Of a stretch of 30,922 nt of DNA, positions 16,475 to 23,627 are shown one piece after another. The stretch comes from an uncultured Clostridia bacterium (GTDB lineage Bacteria > Bacillota > Clostridia > Oscillospirales > Acutalibacteraceae). The notes beneath the pieces were generated by a model. That model was not told the DNA's origin, made no database searches, and saw nothing but the letters and a program-made list of their open reading frames with translations. The stretch is from NCBI GenBank assembly GCA_937907605.1, contig CALCYI010000016.1, forward strand, positions 1-30,922. Reading direction: 5' to 3'. The first letter of the stretch is position 1. Each line of letters opens with the position of its first letter. A program made the translations under genes and the position numbers.

Positions 16475-17923
16475 ATGAATTCGATTGAATATGAACATAG
16501 AAATGTATTAAGTGAAGTTTTAACTGCCATTAAAAATGGCAGCAAATCAATTTTTGTTTTGTTTCCAACAGGAATGGGCAAAAGCAGATATATTGAAGAA
16601 CTAACAAAAATACTGTCTAACGATAAATCTGTTTTAGTTGTCTTTAATTCTAATATAAGCCTAGAGCAATATAAGAAAACGTATGACTCTACTGAAAACA
16701 ATCGGAATGTTGAAGCAGAATTGATATATAATTTAAATCCTAACAGCATCTCTCAAAATGATATCATCATTGTTGAAGAGATGACCAACTCCACCAAAAC
16801 TTATTTGAATCATATAAAGGACAAGCTTGTTATATGCTTCTCAAGCTTGCTGTCATCAAGCGATTTAATGAATTTTGATAAAATCATCACGGATATCTTT
16901 CCTGTTAATGATTTTAGTATTAATGAGTGGTTTGTTAAATCTCTACTTTCATTTCTTGGATTTTCTCAATTAAATACCGAAGGTTTAATAAAATTTGATA
17001 ATCGCATTTACAGGCCTGATTTTGTTGCTCGATTAGGAGATAATGACTATATAATAGAAACAAAACGGTATAGGAATTTTTCAATTGATATTTCAAATTT
17101 ATTGCGAGCAGTACAGCAAATAGAATCATATAAAATTGCTTCTAATAATTATTATCACGCTATCCTTATCATTTTTTGTGAAGTCAAGGAAGATGTTATT
17201 AGAGACATATATGATAGATATAATATTGTTATCTGGGATATACACAATTTAATCTATTTATGTAAAGATAATGAAAATTTACAAAATCAACTACGCCATA
17301 TTACTCCTTATTCCCTCACCAACGTTTTACCGAAAAAGCCAATAAAAGACACACGTATTTGCTATAATGAAGAAGAAAGAATAGTAAAATATGAAGCTCT
17401 TGAACTGAAAGAAAAGCTTAAAGCTTGTAAAACAGGAACGGCTAATTCTGTAAACTATGAAAATATATGTTACGATATAATTAATTATTTGTTTGAAGAT
17501 GCATTTTCAGCAGTGAAAAAGCAAAGTAATACTGCTGATAAAATGTTTCGTATGGATTTACTTTGCAGTATAAAACGAGGACAGGCTTTTTGGGATTTTA
17601 TATCCGAGTATTACAAGACAATATTTGTGGTTTTTGAGTCAAAGAATTATAAAGATAAAATAGATCAAAACTTGATTTATATCACTGAAAAATATTTGTT
17701 TTCTCCGGCTCTGCGCAATGTTGCTATAATTATCTCGAGAAAAGGGTTTAACCGTAACGCCAAAAAAGCTGCGGAGGGTATACTTAAAGAACACAATAAA
17801 CTCATTCTCGATATTACAGACAAAGATTTATTAAAAATGATAGAAATGAAAGATTCCGGAGAAGAACCATCAGATTATTTATACTCAAAAACCGAAAAGT
17901 TTTTAATGGATATCAGTAAGTAA
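16475..17923 (+). CDS. P-loop protein with two candidate PD-(D/E)XK nuclease modules (possible defence gene)
   Basis: The 482-residue protein is unfamiliar as a whole. Residues 1-140 resemble the first RecA-like lobe of a superfamily 2 helicase: Walker A FPTGMGKS (30-37) and Walker B IIIVEEM (97-103). No second helicase lobe is visible. Residues about 150-260 look like a restriction-endonuclease fold: RPDF with Asp182, then ETK with Glu195 and Lys197. A second such module lies at about 325-450: MFRMD with Asp361, then FESKNY with Glu388 and Lys390. CGGAGA precedes the ATG. It is a single-gene unit with its own promoter and terminator between a toxin operon and a metallopeptidase gene, which suggests a stand-alone anti-phage or anti-plasmid effector. 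That function is inference. Confidence 0.85.
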   Translation: MNSIEYEHRNVLSEVLTAIKNGSKSIFVLFPTGMGKSRYIEELTKILSNDKSVLVVFNSNISLEQYKKTYDSTENNRNVEAELIYNLNPNSISQNDIIIVEEMTNSTKTYLNHIKDKLVICFSSLLSSSDLMNFDKIITDIFPVNDFSINEWFVKSLLSFLGFSQLNTEGLIKFDNRIYRPDFVARLGDNDYIIETKRYRNFSIDISNLLRAVQQIESYKIASNNYYHAILIIFCEVKEDVIRDIYDRYNIVIWDIHNLIYLCKDNENLQNQLRHITPYSLTNVLPKKPIKDTRICYNEEERIVKYEALELKEKLKACKTGTANSVNYENICYDIINYLFEDAFSAVKKQSNTADKMFRMDLLCSIKRGQAFWDFISEYYKTIFVVFESKNYKDKIDQNLIYITEKYLFSPALRNVAIIISRKGFNRNAKKAAEGILKEHNKLILDITDKDLLKMIEMKDSGEEPSDYLYSKTEKFLMDISK

Positions 17924-17964
17924 GTACCCATATTAAAATATAATTATTTCAAAACTGAACTAAT

Positions 17965-18000
17965 AAATCTATGCCTAATCTTTGGCATAGATTTATTTTT
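17965..18000 (+). terminator. Intrinsic terminator of the P-loop/nuclease gene
   Basis: AAATCTATGCC (17965-17975) pairs perfectly with GGCATAGATTT (17984-17994), followed by ATTTTT. Copy 2 of the duplicated regulatory block begins at the next base. Confidence 0.9.
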
Positions 18001-18106
18001 GTATAATCATGAGAACACGCATTTTCCGTTTGTCAATCCCTAATTTTTAATTAATTATGTCTTTTTTTGTCGTTTTTTTGTACATTTTTGCATTTCTGGT
18101 TGACTT
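18001..18106 (+). promoter_or_regulatory. Duplicated upstream regulatory block, copy 2 (metallopeptidase gene)
   Basis: This is the 106-bp counterpart of 3952-4057 (about 79% identical by eye, no gaps). It carries TATGTC at 18056 and TTTGTA at 18077, 21 bp apart, and TTGACT at 18100-18105. The -10 at 17-bp spacing (TAGTTT, 18123-18128) is poor. The match ends at the -35-like TTGACTT, so the shared part is upstream control DNA, not transcribed sequence. A 104-base stretch then leads to the gene start and contains no other feature I can name. Confidence 0.6.
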
Positions 18107-18210
18107 GTTTTCCTTATATAAGTAGTTTTATTATGGTATTTTATGTGTTAAAGAAAGATTTTATAGGCGTATTTTTATTGTAATGCGAACTATCGCCAGG
18201 AGGAGTATTT

Positions 18211-20133
18211 ATGTACAAAAAATATGATAGCTTTTCTTCATATCTTGAAGATACTTTATATAATCCAATTTTTAGTAAATTAAAGACATATATTATCAAC
18301 AATAAGCAGCGAATGAATATTGCAACATCCCTTGTTCCGTATCCGTCATATGTGGAATTAAGTGATTTTCATATTATGGGTGTTAGTTTTCATGATTCAG
18401 ACACTGATAAAATTGCATTTAATGTTGCCATCCAAGCAGAAATTGAGGTCAAAGGAAAAAGTAAATACGATTATGAAAGTGATTGCGCCGAGCATTGGTT
18501 CAAAATTCCGTTTAATGCAACGCTGAAAGATGGACTTCAAAACGTTCAGATGGGCTATATTTCTGAATACTCAAAAGAAAAATTTAACGCTGAAGATGCA
18601 CTTACTAAATACCTAGTGCCATATATGTATGTTAAAGACCTTGATCTGCATGCAGAAAAGTTCCTTGAAAAATATTGCCCCGAGGCGTTAAAAGCCCCTA
18701 TGCCTTTACCTATTAAAGAGATTACTGAAACTATGGGACTGACGGTGTATTATGCACCGCTTCCGGATAATATGTTCGGGCGCACATATTTTAATAAAGC
18801 TAATGTCAAAATATATGGGAAAAACGAGGATGTTGTTTCAACTGATGTTGATGAAGGAACGATTTTAGTGAATCCCAGGAACAGCTTTATGTATGGTATT
18901 GGTTCTGAAAACAACACAATAATTCATGAGTGTGTCCATTGGGACAAGCACTACAAGTTTTTTGAACTCCAAAAAATACTAAACCCCGAACTAAATTCAA
19001 TTTCCTGTGCTGTTGTAGATGGATATAAAAAAGAGGCGGAAAAGCTTGAAAATGAACTATCGTGGATGGAATGGCAGGCAAATGCTCTTGCACCGAGAAT
19101 CTTAATACCGAAAAAAACAGGAAAAACAAAACTAAATGAGTTATTAGGTAATCTTACTCGTTCGTTTCCGTCCACAAGAAAAGCGGAAATAATGCAATAT
19201 GCTATTAGTGAGTTTGCGAATTTTTTCAATGTTTCAACAACTGCAGCAAAAATCCGTGCAATTGAACTGGGATTTGAACAGGCTGCGGGCGTTTTTAACT
19301 ATGTTGATGGAAAATATTATCCGCCTTTTTCGTTTGCTAAGGGTTCAATTAATAAAAATCAAACCTTTATTGTAGATAGAAACAATATTATTTTTGAATC
19401 TAATCTTAATACAGCTCTTATAGAAGACATAAAAGAGCATCGGTTTATACATGCGGGCGGTATGCTTGTGATTAATGATCCAAAGTATGTTGACATTAGT
19501 GAGGATTCGGAAGCGACTCTCACTGACTATGCACTTGAACATGTTGATGAATGTTGCTTGGTATTCAACCGAACAACAAGGGTAAGCAAACAATATGACG
19601 ACTCGTTTTATCGCATATGTTTCCTCTGCAGAGATGCGGACTCAAAAAATTTTGTTGAGGCTAAGTTTAATCCAAAAGAAGGCAACAACGAGGATGTTCA
19701 AAAGCGAGCACGCGAAATGGCAGCTATAAAGGAAGAAGCAAAGCGAATTTCCGGCATTCTTTCTGAGTTACCTTCCACTTTTTCTGGTACTCTTGATTAT
19801 CATATTAAAAGACGGGGCTACACTAATGAAAAGATGGAAGAACGTTGCTATATAAGTTCAAGAACCATTCAGGATTATAGAAACAATAGAAATCAAAATC
19901 CTTCTTTAGAAAGTGTTCTTTCCCTTTGTATTGGACTAAACCTTCATCCGGAATTCAGTTATGATTTGATATCAAAAGCAGGATATATTTTTAAAGTTTC
20001 TTCTCAAGAACACATTATTTATAAGTATCTTATTGACCATCATCACATGGAAAACATTGATATGTGGAATGAAAAGTTGAAAGATGCAGGAATAAACCAG
20101 CAACTTCCAAGCAACAGAAATAAAAATTTTTAA
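18211..20133 (+). CDS. ImmA/IrrE-family metallopeptidase with C-terminal helix-turn-helix
   Basis: The 640-residue protein carries a zinc-peptidase motif IIHECVHWDKH (HECVH near residues 236-240) in an ImmA/IrrE-like domain (about 160-350), with an additional acidic segment WMEWQANALAPRIL that fits the third ligand region. N-terminal residues 1-140 are of unknown fold. The C-terminus (about 530-610) resembles an XRE-type helix-turn-helix: YTNEKMEERCYISSRTIQDY. ImmA/IrrE proteases cleave repressors or regulators in phage and ICE induction and stress responses; fusion to a DNA-binding domain suggests a self-contained switch. The start follows CAGGAGGAG. Upstream it shares its control block with the RHS operon; downstream lie paired palindromes and the Tn916-like end. 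The substrate is unknown. Confidence 0.88.
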   Translation: MYKKYDSFSSYLEDTLYNPIFSKLKTYIINNKQRMNIATSLVPYPSYVELSDFHIMGVSFHDSDTDKIAFNVAIQAEIEVKGKSKYDYESDCAEHWFKIPFNATLKDGLQNVQMGYISEYSKEKFNAEDALTKYLVPYMYVKDLDLHAEKFLEKYCPEALKAPMPLPIKEITETMGLTVYYAPLPDNMFGRTYFNKANVKIYGKNEDVVSTDVDEGTILVNPRNSFMYGIGSENNTIIHECVHWDKHYKFFELQKILNPELNSISCAVVDGYKKEAEKLENELSWMEWQANALAPRILIPKKTGKTKLNELLGNLTRSFPSTRKAEIMQYAISEFANFFNVSTTAAKIRAIELGFEQAAGVFNYVDGKYYPPFSFAKGSINKNQTFIVDRNNIIFESNLNTALIEDIKEHRFIHAGGMLVINDPKYVDISEDSEATLTDYALEHVDECCLVFNRTTRVSKQYDDSFYRICFLCRDADSKNFVEAKFNPKEGNNEDVQKRAREMAAIKEEAKRISGILSELPSTFSGTLDYHIKRRGYTNEKMEERCYISSRTIQDYRNNRNQNPSLESVLSLCIGLNLHPEFSYDLISKAGYIFKVSSQEHIIYKYLIDHHHMENIDMWNEKLKDAGINQQLPSNRNKNF

Positions 20134-20137
20134 AAAA

Positions 20138-20265
20138 ATCGGAAGTCGGACTTCCGATAGATAACCCTTATAAACGCAAGACTTTTGTATTGTAATGATA
20201 TGAAAGTCTTGTTTTTTTGCCTAAAAATCGCACCGTTTTAAGTCATAATCGGAAGTCCCACTTCC
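20138..20265. repeat. Two related palindromes, CGGAAGT-N3-ACTTCC
   Basis: A perfect 21-bp palindrome with one central base occupies 20138-20158, and a related imperfect copy, TCGGAAGTCCCACTTCC, occupies 20249-20265. Both share CGGAAGT, three bases, then ACTTCC. They flank a terminator, directly after the metallopeptidase/HTH gene. They could be operators for that protein or for another regulator, or recombination-end sequences. Confidence 0.6.
20177..20218 (+). terminator. Intrinsic terminator of the metallopeptidase gene
   Basis: CAAGACTTT (20177-20185) pairs perfectly with AAAGTCTTG (20203-20211), followed by seven T. Confidence 0.88.
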
Positions 20266-20354
20266 TCGTAAAACTTCAAAATACTGCTAAAATGATATTT
20301 GTAAGGTTTAACCTTGCTAACAAAACATTCGGTATTTTATAGCGCTATGAAATG

Positions 20355-20463
20355 ACGGATACATGCAACAACGTGCTTTCAATATGAGCTTTTGTTGTGG
20401 GTACCCATCCTTTCGTGCGCCCTTTTGTATCCGTCTGCCCTGCCGAGGCAGAAAGGATACATA
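20355..20463 (+). promoter_or_regulatory. Leader with mutually exclusive stems controlling the sigma-like gene
   Basis: GTATCCGT (20427-20434) can pair with upstream ACGGATAC (20355-20362). Alternatively GTATCC can pair with GGATAC (20455-20460), extended by TCTGCC (20434-20439) with GGCAGA (20447-20452). The second hairpin buries the AAAGGA ribosome site of the gene at 20464; the first would free it. CAACAA/TTGTTG (20366-20371/20392-20397) nests in the first stem. This looks like a two-state translational switch. Confidence 0.55.
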
Positions 20464-20464
20464 A
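20363..20464 (+). CDS. Possible 33-residue leader peptide overlapping the sigma-like gene start
   Basis: An ATG at 20363 opens a 33-codon frame containing FCCGYPSFRAPFCIRLPC, Cys-rich, ending at TAA 20462-20464. Its stop overlaps the ATG of the next gene as TAATG, the classic arrangement for translational coupling. No good ribosome site precedes it. Ribosomes reading it would melt the sequestering hairpin. It may equally be an accidental frame within a structured leader. Confidence 0.35.
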   Translation: MQQRAFNMSFCCGYPSFRAPFCIRLPCRGRKDT

Positions 20465-20859
20465 TGAAAAAAGTTATTTACAAATTTGTCAACGGTGAGC
20501 ACAAAGAAATTGAAGTAAACGATGAGATTGCAAATTGTATAGCTGAATTTGAAAAAGCTGAACGTGCAAATGACGAAAGAGAGCGCTATCATCGTGCTTA
20601 TTCGATAAATCAATATGATTATTCAGGTACAGATGTTTCTTCGTTAAAAGACGAACCAAGTCAAGTGCTTGAAAGTAAAGCGTATTGTGGGCACATTAAT
20701 GCTTGCTTATCACATCTTTCTAAAACACAGCAAAGACGATTACTGTTACTTTCAGAAGGCTTGACAGTAGCAGAAATTGCTCGTCGTGAAGGAGTAGCGT
20801 TTAATGTCGTAAAAGAATCAATAGAAGCGGCTCGTAAAAAATTTTTGAAATATTTTTGA
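20464..20859 (+). CDS. Sigma-70 region 4-like regulator of the Tn916-type element
   Basis: The 131-residue protein has a charged N-terminal part (VNGEHKEIEVNDEIANCIAE) and a C-terminal helix-turn-helix of the sigma-70 region 4 type: LSEGLTVAEIARREGVAFNV followed by KESIEAARKKFLKYF. Similar small proteins accompany the recombination modules of Tn916/Tn1549-like elements and are thought to control element genes. I chose ATG 20464 because AAAGGATACATA precedes it and because the homologous start MKKVIYKF is typical; the in-frame ATG at 20392 lies inside the structured leader. Confidence 0.82.
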   Translation: MKKVIYKFVNGEHKEIEVNDEIANCIAEFEKAERANDERERYHRAYSINQYDYSGTDVSSLKDEPSQVLESKAYCGHINACLSHLSKTQQRRLLLLSEGLTVAEIARREGVAFNVVKESIEAARKKFLKYF

Positions 20860-20934
20860 AAAACACCCTCAATTTTAGCCCTCCATTTCTGTAGATAGTG
20901 AAGGGGTTGTTTTCCATCCTCTTCACGAACCTTG

Positions 20935-21353
20935 AAAAGTGAATACCCATTCGTCAGTAACATCAATTCCAATGTTCTCTAAAAAAGGACAAGCCGCTTT
21001 ATGTGCCACGCCACGACCTCTCCTTCAGAGCGAGCGATAAAGACACATATAAGTATAAGCCCGCAGCTTATATGGCGATGACAGTTGGAAGGATAATGGT
21101 ACTCCCGTAAGGACAATGAACGATGACGGTTTAATCCATACGGCTCGGAGAGAACCTCGGAGGGGTGAAATTCCCGTGGAGCAGATTAGCACTCTGCCTT
21201 CTGACGACTTCCCAAGTGATATTCACTTGCACAAGGGGTGTCGAGGACAAATGTTGTGCGTATTCGTTTGTTAGTTTCATTTTAGAAATAGTCTGAGATT
21301 AACAGACGATATTACATAGCACTCATTTGTTTCGAATGGGTATTTGCACTTTT
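20935..21353 (+). ncRNA. Candidate structured RNA bounded by a long inverted repeat
   Basis: The stretch 20860-21374 has no credible gene. AAAAGTGAATACCCATTCG (20935-20953) is complementary to 21333-21353 apart from a two-base bulge, closing about 380 bases. Inside are several local stems: CATATAAG/CTTATATG (21046-21053/21067-21074), GCAGA/TCTGC near 21183-21199, and CAAGTGA-TAT-TCACTTG near 21214-21230 within a longer CGAC...GTCG helix. The GC content is higher than the flanks. The pattern fits a folded non-coding RNA just upstream of the PemK gene, either a cis leader or an independent element RNA. I could not match it to a known class; group II intron domain V was not seen. Confidence 0.5.
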
Positions 21354-21374
21354 AAAAAAATACGGAGGTGTAAA

Positions 21375-21953
21375 ATGGAAAATCAGAATTTAATTAAGAG
21401 AGGCAGTATTTTTTACTATGACTTAGGAGCAACAGACGGCTCAGTACAAAGAGGAACAAGACCGGTAATGATTGTTCAAAACGATAAAGGCAACTTTTAC
21501 AGTCCTACTTTAATCGTTGTGCCGATAACAAGCGTTCCTAAAAAGTTTTATATGCCTACCCATGTGTTTATCGGAACACAGTTCGGTTTGACAGAAAATT
21601 CAATGTTACTTGCCGAACAATTAACAACAATAAGCAAGGACAGCTTGAGAGAGTTTATAGGAGTGGCTACCAAGGACTTTATGAGGCAGGTTGACCGTGC
21701 GTTAGCGATAAGTATAGGGTTAACCAGAAAAAGCCGTAAAAAAACCTTTGAGGCGTGTCTATGCCCTACTTGCTTAAACAACTTCTTTGAAACTCACAAC
21801 TATATCATCCGAAGGATAGATAAATTTCAAACAGAAAAAGACACTTGCACTTACTGTCAGCAGAGAATGGGATATGACTACCGTATTATTGATAGAAAAG
21901 AAAGAAAAGACAACGGCGGCAATTCTAATCTGTCAAATATGCGAATCAAATAA
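21375..21953 (+). CDS. PemK/MazF-type toxin with C-terminal Cys-pair extension
   Basis: Residues about 1-125 of this 192-residue protein carry the PemK/MazF fold: KRGSIFYYDLG, the core RGTRPVMIVQND, then LIVVPITSV and LLAEQLTTISKDSL. Proteins of this fold are ribosome-independent mRNA endonucleases. Residues about 130-165 add CLCPTC and CTYC, two CxxC pairs resembling a zinc ribbon, which normal MazF (about 110-120 residues) lacks. No MazE-like antitoxin gene lies beside it. The ATG at 21375 follows ACGGAGGTG; the upstream in-frame ATG at 21327 falls before the arm of the long inverted repeat. The position before xis and int is as in Tn1549-like elements. It may act as a maintenance toxin or as a regulator that has lost toxicity. 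Confidence 0.85.
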   Translation: MENQNLIKRGSIFYYDLGATDGSVQRGTRPVMIVQNDKGNFYSPTLIVVPITSVPKKFYMPTHVFIGTQFGLTENSMLLAEQLTTISKDSLREFIGVATKDFMRQVDRALAISIGLTRKSRKKTFEACLCPTCLNNFFETHNYIIRRIDKFQTEKDTCTYCQQRMGYDYRIIDRKERKDNGGNSNLSNMRIK

Positions 21954-22008
21954 TCGCATAATTAACAGAAATCGGTATTTAAGATAGTATTTGCTCAAGG
22001 AGGTACAA

Positions 22009-22245
22009 ATGAAAATTGGTGGAGACACAAGTACACAGATGTATGTTTCAAGCGAAGTTAGATTCTACAAAGTTGACGAATTAAAAGAATTGCTTGGTTG
22101 GAGCAGAGATACTGTACTGAAATTATTTAACGATCCAAAATTCCCTTCATCAGATTTTGGAAGAGAAAAAGTAGTAGAAGCTCACGCTTTAATTGAATAT
22201 TTTTCTAAAAAGCATACAAAGGAGCTTGACAGATATTGGAATTAG
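22009..22245 (+). CDS. xis: Excisionase-like DNA-binding protein
   Basis: A 78-residue basic protein with one helix-turn-helix of the MerR/Xis type: FYKVDELKELLGWSRDTVLK, then FPSSDFGREKVVEAHALIEYF. It is immediately upstream of the integrase (12 bp gap), which marks it as a recombination directionality factor that should bend the element end and favour excision. ATG 22009 is preceded by AAGGAGG at 21997-22003. Confidence 0.85.
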   Translation: MKIGGDTSTQMYVSSEVRFYKVDELKELLGWSRDTVLKLFNDPKFPSSDFGREKVVEAHALIEYFSKKHTKELDRYWN

Positions 22246-22257
22246 GAGTGATTAAAT

Positions 22258-23418
22258 ATGGCAACAAAAATGCAAAGAAAGGCAAACGGTGAAGGCAGTT
22301 TAAGGTTGCGTAGTAATGGAACCTATGAATATCGTTTAACTTACTATGACGTTTATGGCAAACGTAAAGCAAAATCATTCTACGGACAAAGCGATGTGGT
22401 TTGTTACGAAAAGGCGGAAAAATTTATTGATGCACTTGAAAAAGAGAAATTAGGAATTGATGTAACTGCTACAATTCCGGACATTGTAAAAAACAAATGC
22501 AAGCAAGATTTTGATATGAACTATGTCGGAGAACAAGGATACTCTCGTAACCTTCACACAATCTCTATCATTGAAAAGAGTTCAATAGGGCAAATCCCAA
22601 TTACTGAGGTATCAGCACCATTGATTGATATGTTTTTGATAACTCTTACAGATTATTCAAACAGTATTATTTCAAAGGTTTATAGGCATTTAAGGCTTGC
22701 CTTCAGAGAAGCATATAATAAAGGTATTATTGAAAAAAACATATTTGAGATGGCAAATATCAGATGTCCGAAATCGTGCAAAAAAACAAAAAAGGTAACC
22801 GGACTTACTAAAGATGAACAGAAACGGTTTGTTGACTATCTTGAACAATATGAAGCACCGCACGGACGGAATGAGTACAAGGCACAGCTTCTTATTTCGC
22901 TTTACAGCGGAATGAGAATGGGCGAGGTAAACGCCTTGCGTTCAGAAAATATTGATTTTAAGCACGGTGTTATTCATGTCAGCTCTACCATTTCAAGAGG
23001 ACTTGATTATCGTGCGTTTATTAAAGACGGCACTAAAACAAACGCAGGTATAAGAGATATTCCTATTATGGATAACCTTAAACCGATCCTTGAAAAAGCA
23101 ATTGAGGATGCACCTGAAAACGAATACGGATTATTGTTTTATGACGATGAGCATGATAAACTTATAACCACCTGTCAGGTAAACGAGTTTTTCAAAAGAA
23201 CCTGTATTAAATGTGGCATTCCGCTGCGAGGTCAGCATTCGTTACGACACACTTTTGCGACAAGGTGTATTGAAGCAAATATCCCTGCGGTAGTTCTCAA
23301 AAACTGGCTCGGTCATACAGATATTCATGTAACGCTTGATACCTATGCTGATGTGTTCAGTAATATGCACAACGAATCAATTGCAAAACTCGATAATTAC
23401 ATCAATGCAATCGCATAA
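22258..23418 (+). CDS. int: Tyrosine recombinase/integrase (Tn916-like)
   Basis: The 386-residue integrase has an N-terminal AT-hook-like basic start and arm-binding domain (about 1-65), a core-binding domain (about 75-165) and a catalytic domain with all expected residues: Arg220 in SGMRMGE, His327 and Arg330 in HSLRHTF, His353 in WLGHTD and nucleophile Tyr363 in LDTYADV. It should integrate and excise the element by strand exchange at att sites. It forms an operon with the xis gene, starting at ATG 22258 after TTAGGAGTGA. It appears intact, so an element carrying it could still move if its ends are present. Confidence 0.95.
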   Translation: MATKMQRKANGEGSLRLRSNGTYEYRLTYYDVYGKRKAKSFYGQSDVVCYEKAEKFIDALEKEKLGIDVTATIPDIVKNKCKQDFDMNYVGEQGYSRNLHTISIIEKSSIGQIPITEVSAPLIDMFLITLTDYSNSIISKVYRHLRLAFREAYNKGIIEKNIFEMANIRCPKSCKKTKKVTGLTKDEQKRFVDYLEQYEAPHGRNEYKAQLLISLYSGMRMGEVNALRSENIDFKHGVIHVSSTISRGLDYRAFIKDGTKTNAGIRDIPIMDNLKPILEKAIEDAPENEYGLLFYDDEHDKLITTCQVNEFFKRTCIKCGIPLRGQHSLRHTFATRCIEANIPAVVLKNWLGHTDIHVTLDTYADVFSNMHNESIAKLDNYINAIA

Positions 23419-23423
23419 ACAAA

Positions 23424-23459
23424 CAAGAGGGTAACAACAGGTTATCCTCTTTCGTTTTG
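23424..23459 (+). terminator. Intrinsic terminator after the integrase
   Basis: AAGAGGGTAAC (23425-23435) pairs with GTTATCCTCTT (23441-23451), with one G-U, around loop AACAG. TTCGTTTTG follows. Confidence 0.85.
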
Positions 23460-23467
23460 AAAAAAAT

Positions 23468-23491
23468 AAAACTTGGGTAAAAACTTGGGTA
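23468..23491 (+). repeat. Two tandem 12-bp repeats, likely integrase arm/att region
   Basis: AAAACTTGGGTA occurs at 23468-23479 and again at 23480-23491 with no gap. Direct repeats just after an integrase gene usually bind the integrase N-terminal domain or mark the element end. The attachment core itself cannot be identified without the other end. Confidence 0.65.
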
Positions 23492-23584
23492 GATTGATGA
23501 ATTTCAAAAAATCAAAAGTCCGCAAACCCGCGTAAACAGGGCGTTTTACGACTTTCTGAAAATTTTCGTGTATCGTCCGGGTCA

Positions 23585-23623
23585 CCAAAAAGAAACAGCA
23601 CCATATGGTGCTGTTTTCTTTTT
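23585..23623. terminator. Self-complementary terminator-like hairpin
   Basis: AAACAGCACCAT (23593-23604) is followed directly by its exact complement (23605-23616), flanked by A- and T-rich runs (AAAAAG before, TCTTTTT after), so it could terminate in either direction. It precedes the folded repeat at 23628-23731. Confidence 0.7.
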
Positions 23624-23627
23624 GCCG

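Larger units (their letters stand above)
20341..23491 (+). mobile_element. Recombination end of a Tn916/Tn1549-like element
   Basis: The gene order sigma-like regulator, PemK-type toxin, excisionase, tyrosine integrase, with integrase last, matches the right end of Tn916-family conjugative elements. No relaxase, coupling protein or type IV secretion gene is present in the window, so this is a remnant or a minimal element. Boundaries are uncertain: the left end is unknown, and the right is set at the tandem 12-bp repeats after the integrase. Confidence 0.55.

Noticed and set aside
20392..20463. Upstream in-frame start for the sigma-like gene
   Set aside because: The 24 extra residues fall in a folded leader with no ribosome site; ATG 20464 has AAAGGA at good distance and a typical MKKV start.
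20935..21353. Group II intron
   Set aside because: No GTGCG 5' end, no domain V signature and no reverse transcriptase gene; a different structured RNA is more likely.
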